Shown one piece after another: positions 51,559-62,155 of a stretch of DNA of 64,000 nucleotides. Numbering within the stretch: the first letter of the stretch is position 1; each line of letters opens with the position of its first letter. Source of the DNA: an uncultured Sulfitobacter sp. Its GTDB lineage: Bacteria; Pseudomonadota; Alphaproteobacteria; Rhodobacterales; Rhodobacteraceae. The stretch spans positions 1-64,000 of the forward strand of contig CALKXT010000084.1 of the NCBI GenBank assembly GCA_938003685.1, written 5' to 3'. Position numbers and translations under genes: made by a program. A model generated the notes under the pieces. That model was not told where the DNA came from. It did no database searches and saw only the letters and a program-made list of their open reading frames with translations.

Positions 51559-54500
51559 ATGGGATTAAATATACCTTGCTGCATTGTACCGCTTTAATGC
51601 TTCGGGCTCTGACGGCTGCATTGCTCGTTTTCTGGTCGACAGCAAATGCCTACGCCCAAAGCAGCTATCCGCCCTTATCAGCCTATGTCGAAACCGCCGG
51701 GCTGCCCGGTGATGTCATTGAACCGGGTGAAGGTGAGACCTCACAAGGTCTGCTAGATCGGGTTCGCGTCAAGGAATTCCTCTATACTGAAATCACCGAA
51801 CTCATAGATTTGGGCGGTGGCATCTTTGAGGATCGTGACATCGGCGCGATAGCCACGGGTCAGCTTGTGATTGACGGCGGGTTGTCCTTAAAAATTCCCG
51901 GGTTGGATTCTTTTGAAATCGTTATCGCAGATGGCGAGTTGGCCTTCTCCGCCACGGCACGTGAAACCCACGCCGCCCTGCCTGAGGATGATTATGCGTT
52001 TATCATGCGGGTGGAATCCGTGCCCATCGCATTGCGCCTGAAATCAGATTTGATGCGCCCCGTTAATGCCGTAGCCGAGGGTGAATTTACCGAGTTCGCA
52101 AAGAATGGCACAGGGCAGTTGATCGACGATGGTGGAAATCCCGTCTACCCTGAACTTTCTGCGACGGTTAGTATTATCATAAGCATCAACTTTGACGGTG
52201 AGTCCGACATAAGGTTTGAGGCCGAAGGCGGTGCCACCCCAGTTTTCCGCGTCAGCAATCCGATTATGATTGGTGAAAGTGGCATTGTGTTGGTGGTCGA
52301 TCAAGCAACCCTCGACTTGGTTGAGGATAGCTCTCCTTCCGATCTCGCGAACGCTTGGAAAGGTATCTATTTTGAAAAGTTCGCTGTGCATTTTTCCGGC
52401 GCGCTTGACATGCCAACGCTTGAAAATGGCCCCGGCGCGGCACCCAGACCTGCGGGCCTGACCAATATCACGGCAACAAATTTCTCAGTTGGTACAGGCG
52501 GATTTAGTGGGCGTCTGGCCGGTGGTGCAAGCGGATTGATCGTCATTCCGTTGGGAGGCATGGATTTTGAACTCACAGAGGTTGAGTTGGAGTTTCAGCA
52601 GAACGCGCTGACTGCCGGTAAGATTGGCGGCATCATTCGCGCGTTTCCGTTTTTTGATGAGGATCTAAAGCTTGACCTAGGTCTTGATCTAAGCGGCAAC
52701 TTTTCAATTGGTATCGCGGCGGATGATCCCAATAAAACGGGCGATGGGTTGGTTTCTTGGGACGTTGCGGGCGCGATTGAACTAGAAATCCAAAGCCTCG
52801 CCTTTGAATATCGCGAAGATGTTTTCTACACGACCCTGAACGGTGCGGTGATCCCGCAGTTCTTTGATGCAGACATTCAGTCAGCCCCAGACAGTGACCC
52901 GCGTATTCCGGTGAACAACCTGACCATCAGTTCTGAGGGCAAGGTGTCGCTTGATGGTGGCTGGGTGACATTGCCCGAAAAACGATACCTGAATTTCAAT
53001 GCATTTCGGGTTGAGTTGTCCCAAATCGGATTTGGCGCTGAGGGTGAGGTCGATACGCAAAACTGGGTGGGTTTTTCTGGAGGCGTCGAACTGGTTAAAG
53101 GGCTTTCAGCGGGCGCAAAGTTCAAACAGCTTCAGTTCCTTTGGCCAAAGTCGAATGGAAACAACGGTGTGGATGTTCGTTTGCAAGGCGTGGAAGTGTC
53201 TTATGAACAAAAGGGCGTGGTGTCGTTTCAAGGGGCCGCAGATTGGTTTGAAGACAGCACCAAAAAGGGCTTTGCGGGTGCGATCACCGCCAATCTGGAA
53301 TTCATAGAAACCTCAGTGGCGGCCCGAATTCTAATTGGTGAAACGCTTCCGGATGCAGCTCAAGGCGTCAGTGCGGGCGGCACCTGTGCGACACCTGCTG
53401 CCAGTGATCCGTTCAAGTTTTTCTATCTGGATGTGGATGCAAACCTTGCCACAGGGATTCCGGTTTTTGCTAACGTGTCTATTTTTGGTCTGTCAGGACT
53501 GTTGGCACTTAATCTTGAACCTCAACTTTGTGCCTTTGCCAAACCGCTTGATTGGTTTGATGCGCATCGCACCTCTACAAATGTTGTGGATGGCAGCCCG
53601 CCACCTTGGGTGCCAAACAATGATGCATTTGCCGTTGGGTTAGGTGTTGTTCTGGGCACCAGCAGCGACAATGGGTTTGCCATCAATTCCAAAGTTGCGC
53701 TAACCGTCGCTATTCCCGGACCAGTCGTCATGCTGACCGGGCAAGGTAATGTGTTGAAGCCCAGAGGCGAATTGTTAAGTGCGACCCATCCCGTGTTTCG
53801 CGCGATTGCTGTCTTTGACGGGCGCCAACCTAGTTTCTTGATCAACCTTGGTGTTTTCTTAAAAGTGCCTGACAATGGGTTGTTGGTCGATCTGTCCGCC
53901 ACGAGCGAGGCATTTTTTAACCTACAAAACCCAGCCGACTGGCATCTCTACATGGGTAAAAAGACACCCGAAGAAGAAAGAATGCAGGCGCAATTGTTGT
54001 CGATCTTTTCGGCAAGTGCCTATTATATGCTTGAACCGGATGGCCTGCAATTTGGGGCTAAGGCAGGCTACGACTCCCGGCCCAATTGGAAGTTTGGCCC
54101 GCTTAAAGTCACTCTTGCCGCTTGGGTGCAAACCGATGTCGATCTAAGCTGGCGACCGATCCATGCTTGGGGTGCGGCTGAACTTGGTGGTGATGTCCAA
54201 CTCAAAGCCTTTGGTTTTGGGGTTGGCCTGTCAGCCAATGCGGGGCTAGAGGCGTCATCCCCAACACCCTATCTGATCGCAGGAGAATTCCGGGTAAAGC
54301 TGAACTTGCCATGGCCATTGCCAGACCCCAGTGCAACTGTTTCGTTGAAATGGGAAGAACAAGCCACACCAGAACCGCTCGATAATATTGTAAGCACGCT
54401 GGCGCTGGATGCTTCAAAATCGCTAAATACGGTTGAAATTGAGGATGTGAGGCGCAACACAAATGTGGCTGCGGGACATGTTGTTGATCAAACCACCCTA

Positions 54501-56618
54501 TGCAGCCCGAGTGAAAGTAGTCCTGAAACAGGTGGCTGTTCCCGGCCCATGGTTGAGGTCACGTATCGGCCAACCGTTTCTTTTGCGCGCGACACAAACG
54601 AGGTCTTTACCCAAGCCATTGATGAACGCCCGAATCTGGTTGGAAATGCAAACGGTCATGTCGACATCATCCAAGACGCGCGGTTTGAATATAATCTGCG
54701 TGCTTTGAAAATCTGGGCCTCTCCCAAAGAACCCGGCGTGAATGCGACGTTTGATGCTGATGAATTCTTGCCCAAGGTCTATGGCTCTTGGCCTGCATTG
54801 CCCGGCAGCCCTCCGCCTTCGGGCTTTCCGCCTGCCGCTGTTCCAGGTGCCGTGCATCTGAAGTTATGGAGCAAGAATCCCTTTAGTGTGTATGATGCCA
54901 GCACCTATCTATTCTATGATGATGGCACCGCCAGCTGGCCTGAATGGTTTTCTGGTGTCTATGAAAACTACCCCTGCCCACCCGATGATGGGCACAGCCC
55001 AACGCCGGGTGACAAACCGTCGAAAGACCCCATTGGGGTAACCGATGGGTTTTCTATTTGGGACGTGTTGTGGCGCTTTGGTTTGGACCCAGACAGTGGC
55101 CCCAGCGAACCTGCGCGCGAGGTGCAACCAGACCGTCCTTTTGTCAAAGAATGTGATGATCCGAATATTCTGACCGAAGAGGATTTGATCCTGCCACCCT
55201 ATCACGTATTTAGCATGGCCGTTGAAAGCGACGTTAACGATGGCGGTGCAACCACGCACAAGACCTATCAAGATACCGGATATTTTCATACCGAAGGGGC
55301 GCCGCTTAACCTTGATCCGTTTGTACACAACACGGTTCCACATAATGTGGCACTGCCCCATTATCGCGGCTATGACATGGGGGTCAGGTTCAACGAGACC
55401 TATATGGATCTGCTCTACAAAGACTACGATTCCGATCCTGACGATACCTATCGCACACCCGGCCTGCGTACTGTGATTGAAATTGTCGATGATAATGACG
55501 GCCCGCTTGAGGCTGGCGCGTCTGGCGCTGTGATCGTCACGACCGAATGGATCCATTCGGATGGGCATATTCAGGCACGCACAGACGATGATTGGATTGG
55601 GCTTTTGACTGATATGGGTCTCCCGATTGACAGTGGGATTCTGCCCAAAGACGATGCGGTATATGGTCGGATCACCGGTGACGGTGCCACAGGTGCCTTG
55701 CGGCCCGGACAACGGTATCGGGCACGTATCTGGCTAGAGGATCCGCGCCTGATAAATGACGAACGCCTGACCGATCCAGAATGGTTGCAAACCAATGCCA
55801 TCCGTCAAGTTGACCGTGTTGCAGGGCGTGCATTGATTTATGAATTCCCACTGGTCACCTCGACTTACGAAAGCTTTGCAGACCTGATGAACACCTACGA
55901 AGGGTTCTGGTGGCCTCTTGATGCTGAGGCGGGATTTGACCGAGCGGCGGTACAAAACATTGCACAAGCGGCGAGTCTACGCCATTCAAAACCTGCAAAT
56001 GCCAGCAATGGCGATGCGATGTATCTGGGGGCCACGTTGGCGCGGATGAGTCTGAATATCGACCCTGCGACACTGGCGCGCGATGCATTGCGCAGCCATG
56101 TCGCGGATGTGCCTAGCTATGGCGATGACCCGATGCTGATGAGCGATGCACAGGTTGATGCGGTAAATGCCGCATGGCAGGTCGAGCTTGGTGATTTTGC
56201 GGCACTCGATCATGCGATGGGACTTGGGCGGTCACGCGAACCCCTGCCCCTTCAAGCTGAGATCAATACCTTGATCGAAGTCGGGTCTGGCAATCGACCG
56301 GGTTTCTTACTGGAATTACCCGAGGCGGTTGATTGGGTGCGCACGCAAGTGACGCTGACCCGCAGCTTGGGCGGCGTTGATGTCGACTTAGCCGTTTCTG
56401 TCGTGCCAAATCGGTCGGGCGCACGCGCGTTCATATTCGACATGTCGGGTAATATACTAAATGACCTTGTCGATGCGCGCTATAACATGACCCTGACGTA
56501 TGAGCATAACATCGGCCCACGCACGGCGCTTTTGCGCAGTCAAATAGCCACAGACCGTGAAATTGTGGTGCTGGATATTTCTGTGCCAGACGGTAACTTT
56601 GAGGATCGTTTGCCATGA
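51552..56618 (+). CDS. Very large exported beta-rich protein of unknown function
   Basis: This 1688-residue protein starts with GTG (51552 or 51555) overlapping the previous stop. A signal peptide (ALTAALLVFWSTANAYAQ) ends near residue 36. Residues 40-950 are a series of alternating amphipathic strands with repeated themes such as G-x-L-x-L-x-I and FSGGVELVKGLSAGAKF, ending ELGGDVQLKAFGFGVGLSANAG and LPWPLPDPSATVSLKW; this looks like a long beta-solenoid or barrel-like fold. From memory such sequences occur in large uncharacterised bacterial proteins sometimes grouped under a DUF (possibly DUF6603), which I cannot confirm. The C-terminal 700 residues differ and are rich in Asp, Pro and Trp. 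Four cysteines of the CSPSESSPETGGC and CPPDD type suggest disulfides outside the cytoplasm. Confidence 0.65.
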   Translation: MVNGIKYTLLHCTALMLRALTAALLVFWSTANAYAQSSYPPLSAYVETAGLPGDVIEPGEGETSQGLLDRVRVKEFLYTEITELIDLGGGIFEDRDIGAIATGQLVIDGGLSLKIPGLDSFEIVIADGELAFSATARETHAALPEDDYAFIMRVESVPIALRLKSDLMRPVNAVAEGEFTEFAKNGTGQLIDDGGNPVYPELSATVSIIISINFDGESDIRFEAEGGATPVFRVSNPIMIGESGIVLVVDQATLDLVEDSSPSDLANAWKGIYFEKFAVHFSGALDMPTLENGPGAAPRPAGLTNITATNFSVGTGGFSGRLAGGASGLIVIPLGGMDFELTEVELEFQQNALTAGKIGGIIRAFPFFDEDLKLDLGLDLSGNFSIGIAADDPNKTGDGLVSWDVAGAIELEIQSLAFEYREDVFYTTLNGAVIPQFFDADIQSAPDSDPRIPVNNLTISSEGKVSLDGGWVTLPEKRYLNFNAFRVELSQIGFGAEGEVDTQNWVGFSGGVELVKGLSAGAKFKQLQFLWPKSNGNNGVDVRLQGVEVSYEQKGVVSFQGAADWFEDSTKKGFAGAITANLEFIETSVAARILIGETLPDAAQGVSAGGTCATPAASDPFKFFYLDVDANLATGIPVFANVSIFGLSGLLALNLEPQLCAFAKPLDWFDAHRTSTNVVDGSPPPWVPNNDAFAVGLGVVLGTSSDNGFAINSKVALTVAIPGPVVMLTGQGNVLKPRGELLSATHPVFRAIAVFDGRQPSFLINLGVFLKVPDNGLLVDLSATSEAFFNLQNPADWHLYMGKKTPEEERMQAQLLSIFSASAYYMLEPDGLQFGAKAGYDSRPNWKFGPLKVTLAAWVQTDVDLSWRPIHAWGAAELGGDVQLKAFGFGVGLSANAGLEASSPTPYLIAGEFRVKLNLPWPLPDPSATVSLKWEEQATPEPLDNIVSTLALDASKSLNTVEIEDVRRNTNVAAGHVVDQTTLCSPSESSPETGGCSRPMVEVTYRPTVSFARDTNEVFTQAIDERPNLVGNANGHVDIIQDARFEYNLRALKIWASPKEPGVNATFDADEFLPKVYGSWPALPGSPPPSGFPPAAVPGAVHLKLWSKNPFSVYDASTYLFYDDGTASWPEWFSGVYENYPCPPDDGHSPTPGDKPSKDPIGVTDGFSIWDVLWRFGLDPDSGPSEPAREVQPDRPFVKECDDPNILTEEDLILPPYHVFSMAVESDVNDGGATTHKTYQDTGYFHTEGAPLNLDPFVHNTVPHNVALPHYRGYDMGVRFNETYMDLLYKDYDSDPDDTYRTPGLRTVIEIVDDNDGPLEAGASGAVIVTTEWIHSDGHIQARTDDDWIGLLTDMGLPIDSGILPKDDAVYGRITGDGATGALRPGQRYRARIWLEDPRLINDERLTDPEWLQTNAIRQVDRVAGRALIYEFPLVTSTYESFADLMNTYEGFWWPLDAEAGFDRAAVQNIAQAASLRHSKPANASNGDAMYLGATLARMSLNIDPATLARDALRSHVADVPSYGDDPMLMSDAQVDAVNAAWQVELGDFAALDHAMGLGRSREPLPLQAEINTLIEVGSGNRPGFLLELPEAVDWVRTQVTLTRSLGGVDVDLAVSVVPNRSGARAFIFDMSGNILNDLVDARYNMTLTYEHNIGPRTALLRSQIATDREIVVLDISVPDGNFEDRLP

Positions 56619-59600
56619 TTGAGGCGTATTCAATCCTCGTGTCACTTGCGCTGGCAGTCCTCGTCTTATTGGTTGCCCCCTTTATCCTGCGGGCTTTGAC
56701 CAACGCCTTGTCGGGTTTTGACAACTGGGATCGCTATTGTCAGAACATCTGCCGTTTCAAGGTTTGGGTTGCTTGGCTGATCGGAATTGTGATTGGCATA
56801 TTCCTTTGTTTTTGCTGGATTCATATCCGCGACCTACTGGATTTCAATCCTTGGTGTCTGTCGCTTCTGTTCTTGCTGTTGCTGCTGGCGGCATATCTTG
56901 CGTTTCGCTATGCGCTGGTCGCCGTCTGCTGCGCTGTCAGACGTGTCGATGGTGTCGCAGGCCAAGCCACGTCATTGTTTGGCCCGCTTCTTGCGATCCT
57001 ATTGGCCGTACTGCTGCTTGCGTTACTCTTGTGGCTTGGCGGCCAACCGCTGGCAGAACTGTTGTTGAATGCCACCTGCGCGCGCCTGCTTTATCTCGTG
57101 TTACTGCTTGTGCTGGTCTACCTGATGCTTGCTGCCTTTGAATGTCGCTTTTGTAAAAAGCAGTCTAATGACAACTGCCAAAACGTCGCCAAATGGTATC
57201 TCGCCGTAATTTCTGTGCTGCTCATTTTAGCCATTCTCATTGCGTGGCTCTGTCGCGACGAAATCCGCAAAGTTGAATACGAACTGGCGATGATAGGTAT
57301 CTATTGGGACGGCAAATACGATGGTGAGGAAGGCGCACATTTGCGTTGGAATTTCTCTTATGATTTGGATTTCCCCGAGAGCGGTTTTGACCTCTATCGC
57401 CGCCCCAGCGCGGGTGGGGGCTGGAGTCTCATGAACACAACGGGTCGCATTTACCCGACATCGGTCTGGACCACAGGCGTTGTGCCGGGCGCGTGGATGC
57501 CAGCGGGCGAAGATCGGATACCTCTGGCCGTGCATGACCGGTACACAGGCGCGAATATTGATCAGTTTGAACACCTGCTCGATATGCTGGCGCGTGATTT
57601 TGACCAACCACTTTATTATGTCGAAGGGCAGGACGCCCCCTTTACCTCGCTTGCGGATGCAGAGGTGTTTGCCGAAATACAAACCAACTCTGCCGCAGTG
57701 TGGGGGCCGTTTGAACCGCGTATGTTGATGCAAACGCTTGCCATCCACCCTGAGGTCGCGCGATTGCTTGGGCTATATTACATTGACGACAGACCTGATA
57801 CCGATGTGCCTTATGACTACAAGATTGTCGGCTATTGGGCAGACCGCGTCCGTGATTATGTCGCCGAGGACATCAGCCGTCCAAACACACAGCCTTTGGC
57901 CCAGCCTGTGCTGCAACAACCAGCACTTTTGCCCCAGCCCACAAAACCGTTCCCCGGCGGTGGGGCCTATTGGCCAACGGAAGCCGTCGTTGGTTTGACA
58001 TGGAACCCACCCACAATTGCGCCCAATATTTCACTGCAAAAGGTGGATGGCATCACATCAATCCTACATCGACCAGAGCGTCAGAACCTTGGCCCAGTCG
58101 GCGGACCACGTGACGAAAGCCAACCGTTCGAGGCCTTGATGTCACCCGGTGAAAACGGTGCATTTGATGTCAACGATCCGGTGCTCGTCAATCCCGAAGA
58201 CACCGATACGGGTCAGGTCTGGCCGGATGTCTTTACCTATGACAATTGGGTGGACTATCGCCGCTACGCTTACCGGGTCATTGGCATCGATCTTTTTGGA
58301 CGTGACAGCGTTGCCTCTGCCCCCAAGGAACTGGATGTGATTGATCTGGTGCCCCCGCCACCCCCGCTTGGGGTTGAGGCCCAAGTCTTGCAACGTGAGG
58401 ACAACTCGTTGATCCGCGGTCTGCCAGAGGGCGTGCGAGACAGCCTGTTTCCCGATGCAACCAACCACTTATATGTTGTCCGCGTCGCGTGGACGTGGCC
58501 CCAAAACCTCGCGCTGCGCGTGCCTGATGTTGAAGAATTCGAAATCCATTACAAGATCACTGACTACAACACATTTTCTGCACCTGTGAATTCGGTCAAT
58601 TGGCCAGACGTGGCGCAATGGGAAGGCCAACTGGGGCAATCGATTGCTATTGCCGACACATCGCCCTTGCCCGGCGCACTCCAAGGTGGCGTGGATTCCT
58701 CAGGCGCGCCGCTTGCGGATCCAGAGTTTTATGAGACCTATTTTGAGGTGCCCTCCGGCAGCCCACTTGAGGCGCTGTTGATTGCGGGTGATGTCGAACA
58801 GGTTGTTTACGGTTACGTGTCGGTGGCTTCGGTCGATCACAGCCCGTTTTCGAATGTTGGCCCGCTTGCCTCACCAACAGTTATCTTTAGCCGTGATCTG
58901 GTGCCCCCACCTGCGCCTGACGCCCCGGCGCTATTGTCACCTGTTGGGCAGATCGTTGCGGACGGTGTGGTAGATACATCAGGCGGTGCCGACCGGGCGG
59001 GGAATATTTCATATACCCTCAGAATTCCCAATGCGAATGGGATATATACCTATCGACTGGAACGGTTGGACCCTGCCCGTCTCGCACCGGCAAACGCGGA
59101 TGATCCCACGCCTGCCGTGTGCCCAACACCTGGCGAAGGCACCGCCGCACTCGAAGTGCTGGCACTTGCTAACCCGGGCGCGTTCTTGTCCGTGTCTGCC
59201 GTGGCAATTCAACCCGCAACCATTAACGCGAACGTAGTTGCTGACTATACAGATTCAGCAGATGCAACATTGGGTAAAACCTATTTCTATCAAGCCCGGG
59301 CACTGGACCCGGCAGGCAACGTAAGTGATCCATCGGCCTTGGGTGTGCCGGTGATCGTCACCGACGCCGTCCCACCCCGTCAACCGATTGTCACACGCAT
59401 CCTGAGCGCGGATTCTGCGAATGAATTGATTTGGTCTCGTAACGTCGAAGGTGATTTGCGTGCATACGAGGTTTACCGGACAACGGCCAAAGACCGGGTG
59501 AACGCCAAGCGCAAAATGACCCGTATCGTTGACCTAGACCCCGCGGGACAAAGCACAGCATCGAGTGCGTCACCGCAAGATGCTGTCACCTTCACTTCTG

Positions 59601-60046
59601 GAACTGAAACACGCTGGCTTTGGCAGGATGAAGATATCGTGGCCGGGACTGAGTACTTTTACAGGCTCGTTGCCATTGATTGTTCAAGTAACGCATCCGA
59701 GATGTCAGCCACAGTGTCGGCGCGTGCCATCGATTTGACCCCACCGCCTGCACCTGAGTGGGACCTGATCAACCCAGCGGTTGTTTTGGACCCCGGTGGC
59801 GACACTGAGGTGGCGTTGAGCTGGATGGACATGCCCGACGAAGCCGGCGTGCGGTTTTTGTTACAACGTCGTGTCGAAGGAACTATTTTGTGGCGATCCC
59901 TTACTGGATGGGAACCGGGCATGATCAGCTTTAGCGATGCGGCGGTCTTCACGGGCGAGAGCTATTCCTACCGTTTGCGCGCCATGGATGGGGTTGGCAA
60001 CAAAGGGTCAGATTGGTCAGCCGAACAACTGGTCGCAATCCCGTAA
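56615..60046 (+). CDS. Polytopic membrane protein with multiple fibronectin-III-like modules
   Basis: The 1143-residue protein has about six hydrophobic spans in residues 5-213 (including VAWLIGIVIGIFLCFCWIHI, LSLLFLLLLLAAYLAF, LLAILLAVLLLALLLWL, LLYLVLLLVLVYLMLAAF, YLAVISVLLILAILIAWL) and many cysteines, among them a CRFCKK pair. A long extracytoplasmic part follows, with fibronectin-III-like modules. Four start with a near-repeated linker, DLVPPPPP (about 575), DLVPPPAP (763), DAVPPRQP (918) and DLTPPPAP (1042), and contain strands such as YRRYAYRVIGIDLFGR, KTYFYQARALDPAGN, TEYFYRLVAIDCSSN and ESYSYRLRAMDGVGN. It overlaps the preceding gene by four bases. It likely anchors or displays the module at the cell surface. 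Confidence 0.68.
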   Translation: MIEAYSILVSLALAVLVLLVAPFILRALTNALSGFDNWDRYCQNICRFKVWVAWLIGIVIGIFLCFCWIHIRDLLDFNPWCLSLLFLLLLLAAYLAFRYALVAVCCAVRRVDGVAGQATSLFGPLLAILLAVLLLALLLWLGGQPLAELLLNATCARLLYLVLLLVLVYLMLAAFECRFCKKQSNDNCQNVAKWYLAVISVLLILAILIAWLCRDEIRKVEYELAMIGIYWDGKYDGEEGAHLRWNFSYDLDFPESGFDLYRRPSAGGGWSLMNTTGRIYPTSVWTTGVVPGAWMPAGEDRIPLAVHDRYTGANIDQFEHLLDMLARDFDQPLYYVEGQDAPFTSLADAEVFAEIQTNSAAVWGPFEPRMLMQTLAIHPEVARLLGLYYIDDRPDTDVPYDYKIVGYWADRVRDYVAEDISRPNTQPLAQPVLQQPALLPQPTKPFPGGGAYWPTEAVVGLTWNPPTIAPNISLQKVDGITSILHRPERQNLGPVGGPRDESQPFEALMSPGENGAFDVNDPVLVNPEDTDTGQVWPDVFTYDNWVDYRRYAYRVIGIDLFGRDSVASAPKELDVIDLVPPPPPLGVEAQVLQREDNSLIRGLPEGVRDSLFPDATNHLYVVRVAWTWPQNLALRVPDVEEFEIHYKITDYNTFSAPVNSVNWPDVAQWEGQLGQSIAIADTSPLPGALQGGVDSSGAPLADPEFYETYFEVPSGSPLEALLIAGDVEQVVYGYVSVASVDHSPFSNVGPLASPTVIFSRDLVPPPAPDAPALLSPVGQIVADGVVDTSGGADRAGNISYTLRIPNANGIYTYRLERLDPARLAPANADDPTPAVCPTPGEGTAALEVLALANPGAFLSVSAVAIQPATINANVVADYTDSADATLGKTYFYQARALDPAGNVSDPSALGVPVIVTDAVPPRQPIVTRILSADSANELIWSRNVEGDLRAYEVYRTTAKDRVNAKRKMTRIVDLDPAGQSTASSASPQDAVTFTSGTETRWLWQDEDIVAGTEYFYRLVAIDCSSNASEMSATVSARAIDLTPPPAPEWDLINPAVVLDPGGDTEVALSWMDMPDEAGVRFLLQRRVEGTILWRSLTGWEPGMISFSDAAVFTGESYSYRLRAMDGVGNKGSDWSAEQLVAIP

Positions 60047-60047
60047 G

Positions 60048-60072
60048 GGCACGCATGATGGTGATGCGCGCC
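60048..60072 (+). terminator. Hairpin after the four-gene module
   Basis: GGCACGCAT (60048-60056) and ATGCGCGCC (60064-60072) pair with one A-C mismatch around a seven-base loop, two bases after the last stop codon. No U-run follows, so it is at best a weak or factor-assisted terminator. The rest of the gap to typA (60073-60253) shows no gene and presumably holds the typA promoter. Confidence 0.4.
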
Positions 60073-60253
60073 TTAGCTCTGCACTTGTGGTATCTAAACG
60101 GCACATTAACCATCAAAGAACCACTGCCCTGACGCGCCAGCGCAACGAAAATTCGGGGGAACGCAACGACACAGCGCAATTGGCTGTTTTTTACTGGCCT
60201 TTGCTGCGTCTGCACGGTAGGGGGCTGCAACTCATGACATGAAGGCTGACCCA

Positions 60254-62071
60254 ATGGACCTGCGTAATATCGCAATCATCGCTCACGTTGACCACGGCAA
60301 GACAACGCTGGTGGACGAATTGTTGAAACAATCCGGTACGTACCGTGAAAACCAGGCGACCACTGAACGCGCCATGGACAGCAACGATTTGGAACGTGAA
60401 CGCGGCATCACGATCTTTGCAAAACCCACATCTGTCGAGTGGGAAGGCACACGTATTAACATCGTGGACACCCCCGGTCACGCCGATTTTGGTGGCGAAG
60501 TTGAACGCATTTTGTCGATGGTCGACGGCGTTGTTCTGCTGGTTGATGCGGCTGAAGGCCCAATGCCACAGACCAAATTCGTGACCTCCAAAGCGTTGAA
60601 ATTGGGCTTAAAACCAATTGTTGTTATCAACAAAGTTGATAAGACAGACGGCGAGCCAGACCGCGCGTTGGATGAATGTTTTGATCTGTTCGCCAGCCTT
60701 GATGCGACGGATGAGCAGCTTGATTTCCCACATATGTACGCCTCTGGTCGTGCCGGATGGGCAGACATGACGTTGGATGGCCCGCGCAAAGATTTGACCG
60801 CGCTGTTTAAACTTGTTCTTGAACACGTCCCTGCCCCTGCGCAGATCGCTGAGAAAGACAAGCCGTTTACCATGCTTGCAACCACACTTGGCGGTGATCC
60901 GTTCTTGGGCCGTTTGCTGACAGGTCGTGTGGAATCAGGCACGTTGAAAGCGGGCCAGACCGTCAAAGCAATGTCACGTGACGGCACGCTGATCGAAAAC
61001 TTCCGCGCCACTAAGATTTTGGCGTTCCGCGGTTTGGACCAGACCGGCATCGATTTGGCCGAAGCAGGCGATATCGTGTCGATTGCAGGTATGACCAAAG
61101 CAACCGTTGCGGATACAATCGCTGAAGCATCCGTTGTTGACGCGATCCCGGCACAGCCGATTGACCCGCCCACAATCACCGTGACCTTTGGCATCAACGA
61201 CTCACCTTTGGCTGGTCGTGATGGTAAGAAAGTGCAATCTCGCGTCATCCGTGACCGTTTGATGAAAGAAGCCGAATCTAACGTCGCGATCAAAGTGACC
61301 GATTCACCCGGTGGCGATTCATTCGAAGTCGCGGGTCGCGGCGAATTGCAGATGGGTGTCTTGATCGAAAACATGCGCCGCGAAGGGTTTGAGCTTTCTA
61401 TCTCGCGCCCACAGGTCTTGTTCCAAGATATTGACGGTGAACGCCACGAGCCGATCGAAGAAGCCACAATCGACGTGGATGACGAATATTCAGGTGCCGT
61501 GATCGAAAAGATAACAGGCGTGCGCAAGGGTGAGCTGGTCGAGATGAAACCAGCCGGTGCAGGTAAAACCCGCATCATCGCCCACGTGCCTTCACGCGGT
61601 TTGATCGGGTATCACGGTGAATTCCTGACCGACACGCGCGGTACGGGCGTTATCAACCGCGTGTTTCACAAATGGGCACCGCACAAAGGTAAGATCCCTG
61701 GCCGCCGTGCTGGTGTGCTGATCTCCATGGAAAATGGCACAGCTGTTTCATTCGCCCTGTGGAAGCTCGAAGACCGTGGTCGTTTCTTTATCGGCGCGCA
61801 GACTGATGTCTACAAAGGTATGATCATCGGTGAACACACGCGTGAAAACGATCTGGAAGTGAACCCACTTAAGGGTAAGCAACTGACCAACGTACGTGCA
61901 TCAGGTACGGATGAAGCGGTGAAATTGACCACGCCAATCACCTTGTCTTTGGAAGAAGCGATCGCCTATATCGACGATGATGAATTGGTCGAAGTCACGC
62001 CAAATGCGATCCGGTTGCGCAAGCGCTATTTGGACACGCATGAGCGTAAGCGGATGTCAAAAGCAGGCTAA
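60254..62071 (+). CDS. typA: Translational GTPase TypA/BipA
   Basis: The 605-residue ribosome-associated GTPase has G1 [10 protein letters not shown]2/switch I with RERGITI, G3 [10 protein letters not shown]4 NKVD and G5 region SGRAGW. EF-G-like domains III and V follow, then the C-terminal domain ([22 protein letters not shown]) particular to BipA. It supports ribosome assembly and growth under cold or stress. ATG 60254 has GAAGG eight bases upstream; an in-frame ATG at 60239 is less likely. Confidence 0.96.
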   Translation: MDLRNIAIIAHVDHGKTTLVDELLKQSGTYRENQATTERAMDSNDLERERGITIFAKPTSVEWEGTRINIVDTPGHADFGGEVERILSMVDGVVLLVDAAEGPMPQTKFVTSKALKLGLKPIVVINKVDKTDGEPDRALDECFDLFASLDATDEQLDFPHMYASGRAGWADMTLDGPRKDLTALFKLVLEHVPAPAQIAEKDKPFTMLATTLGGDPFLGRLLTGRVESGTLKAGQTVKAMSRDGTLIENFRATKILAFRGLDQTGIDLAEAGDIVSIAGMTKATVADTIAEASVVDAIPAQPIDPPTITVTFGINDSPLAGRDGKKVQSRVIRDRLMKEAESNVAIKVTDSPGGDSFEVAGRGELQMGVLIENMRREGFELSISRPQVLFQDIDGERHEPIEEATIDVDDEYSGAVIEKITGVRKGELVEMKPAGAGKTRIIAHVPSRGLIGYHGEFLTDTRGTGVINRVFHKWAPHKGKIPGRRAGVLISMENGTAVSFALWKLEDRGRFFIGAQTDVYKGMIIGEHTRENDLEVNPLKGKQLTNVRASGTDEAVKLTTPITLSLEEAIAYIDDDELVEVTPNAIRLRKRYLDTHERKRMSKAG

Positions 62072-62088
62072 GCTCGGCTAGAGAAAAC

Positions 62089-62124
62089 AAAAAGGCCGGT
62101 CGCTGTGCAGCGACCGGCCTTTTT
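62089..62124. terminator. Bidirectional intrinsic terminator between typA and the DUF1330 gene
   Basis: A 13-bp perfect stem (62093-62105 with 62108-62120; GGCCGGTCGCTG core) is preceded by a run of A and followed by TTTTT (62120-62124). Because of the flanking A and T runs it can end transcripts from both convergent sides. Confidence 0.93.
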
Positions 62125-62155
62125 CGTTTCTGAACTCAAATCAAAGATCGCATCG

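Noticed and set aside
54909-55712. 267-residue minus-strand open frame inside the 1688-residue gene
   Set aside because: Antisense shadow; no ribosome site, no motif, and the plus-strand frame is continuous across it.
47651-60046. Extracellular contractile injection system
   Set aside because: Giant strand-rich and FN3-like proteins can accompany such systems, but no sheath, tube, baseplate or AAA ATPase gene is present in the window.
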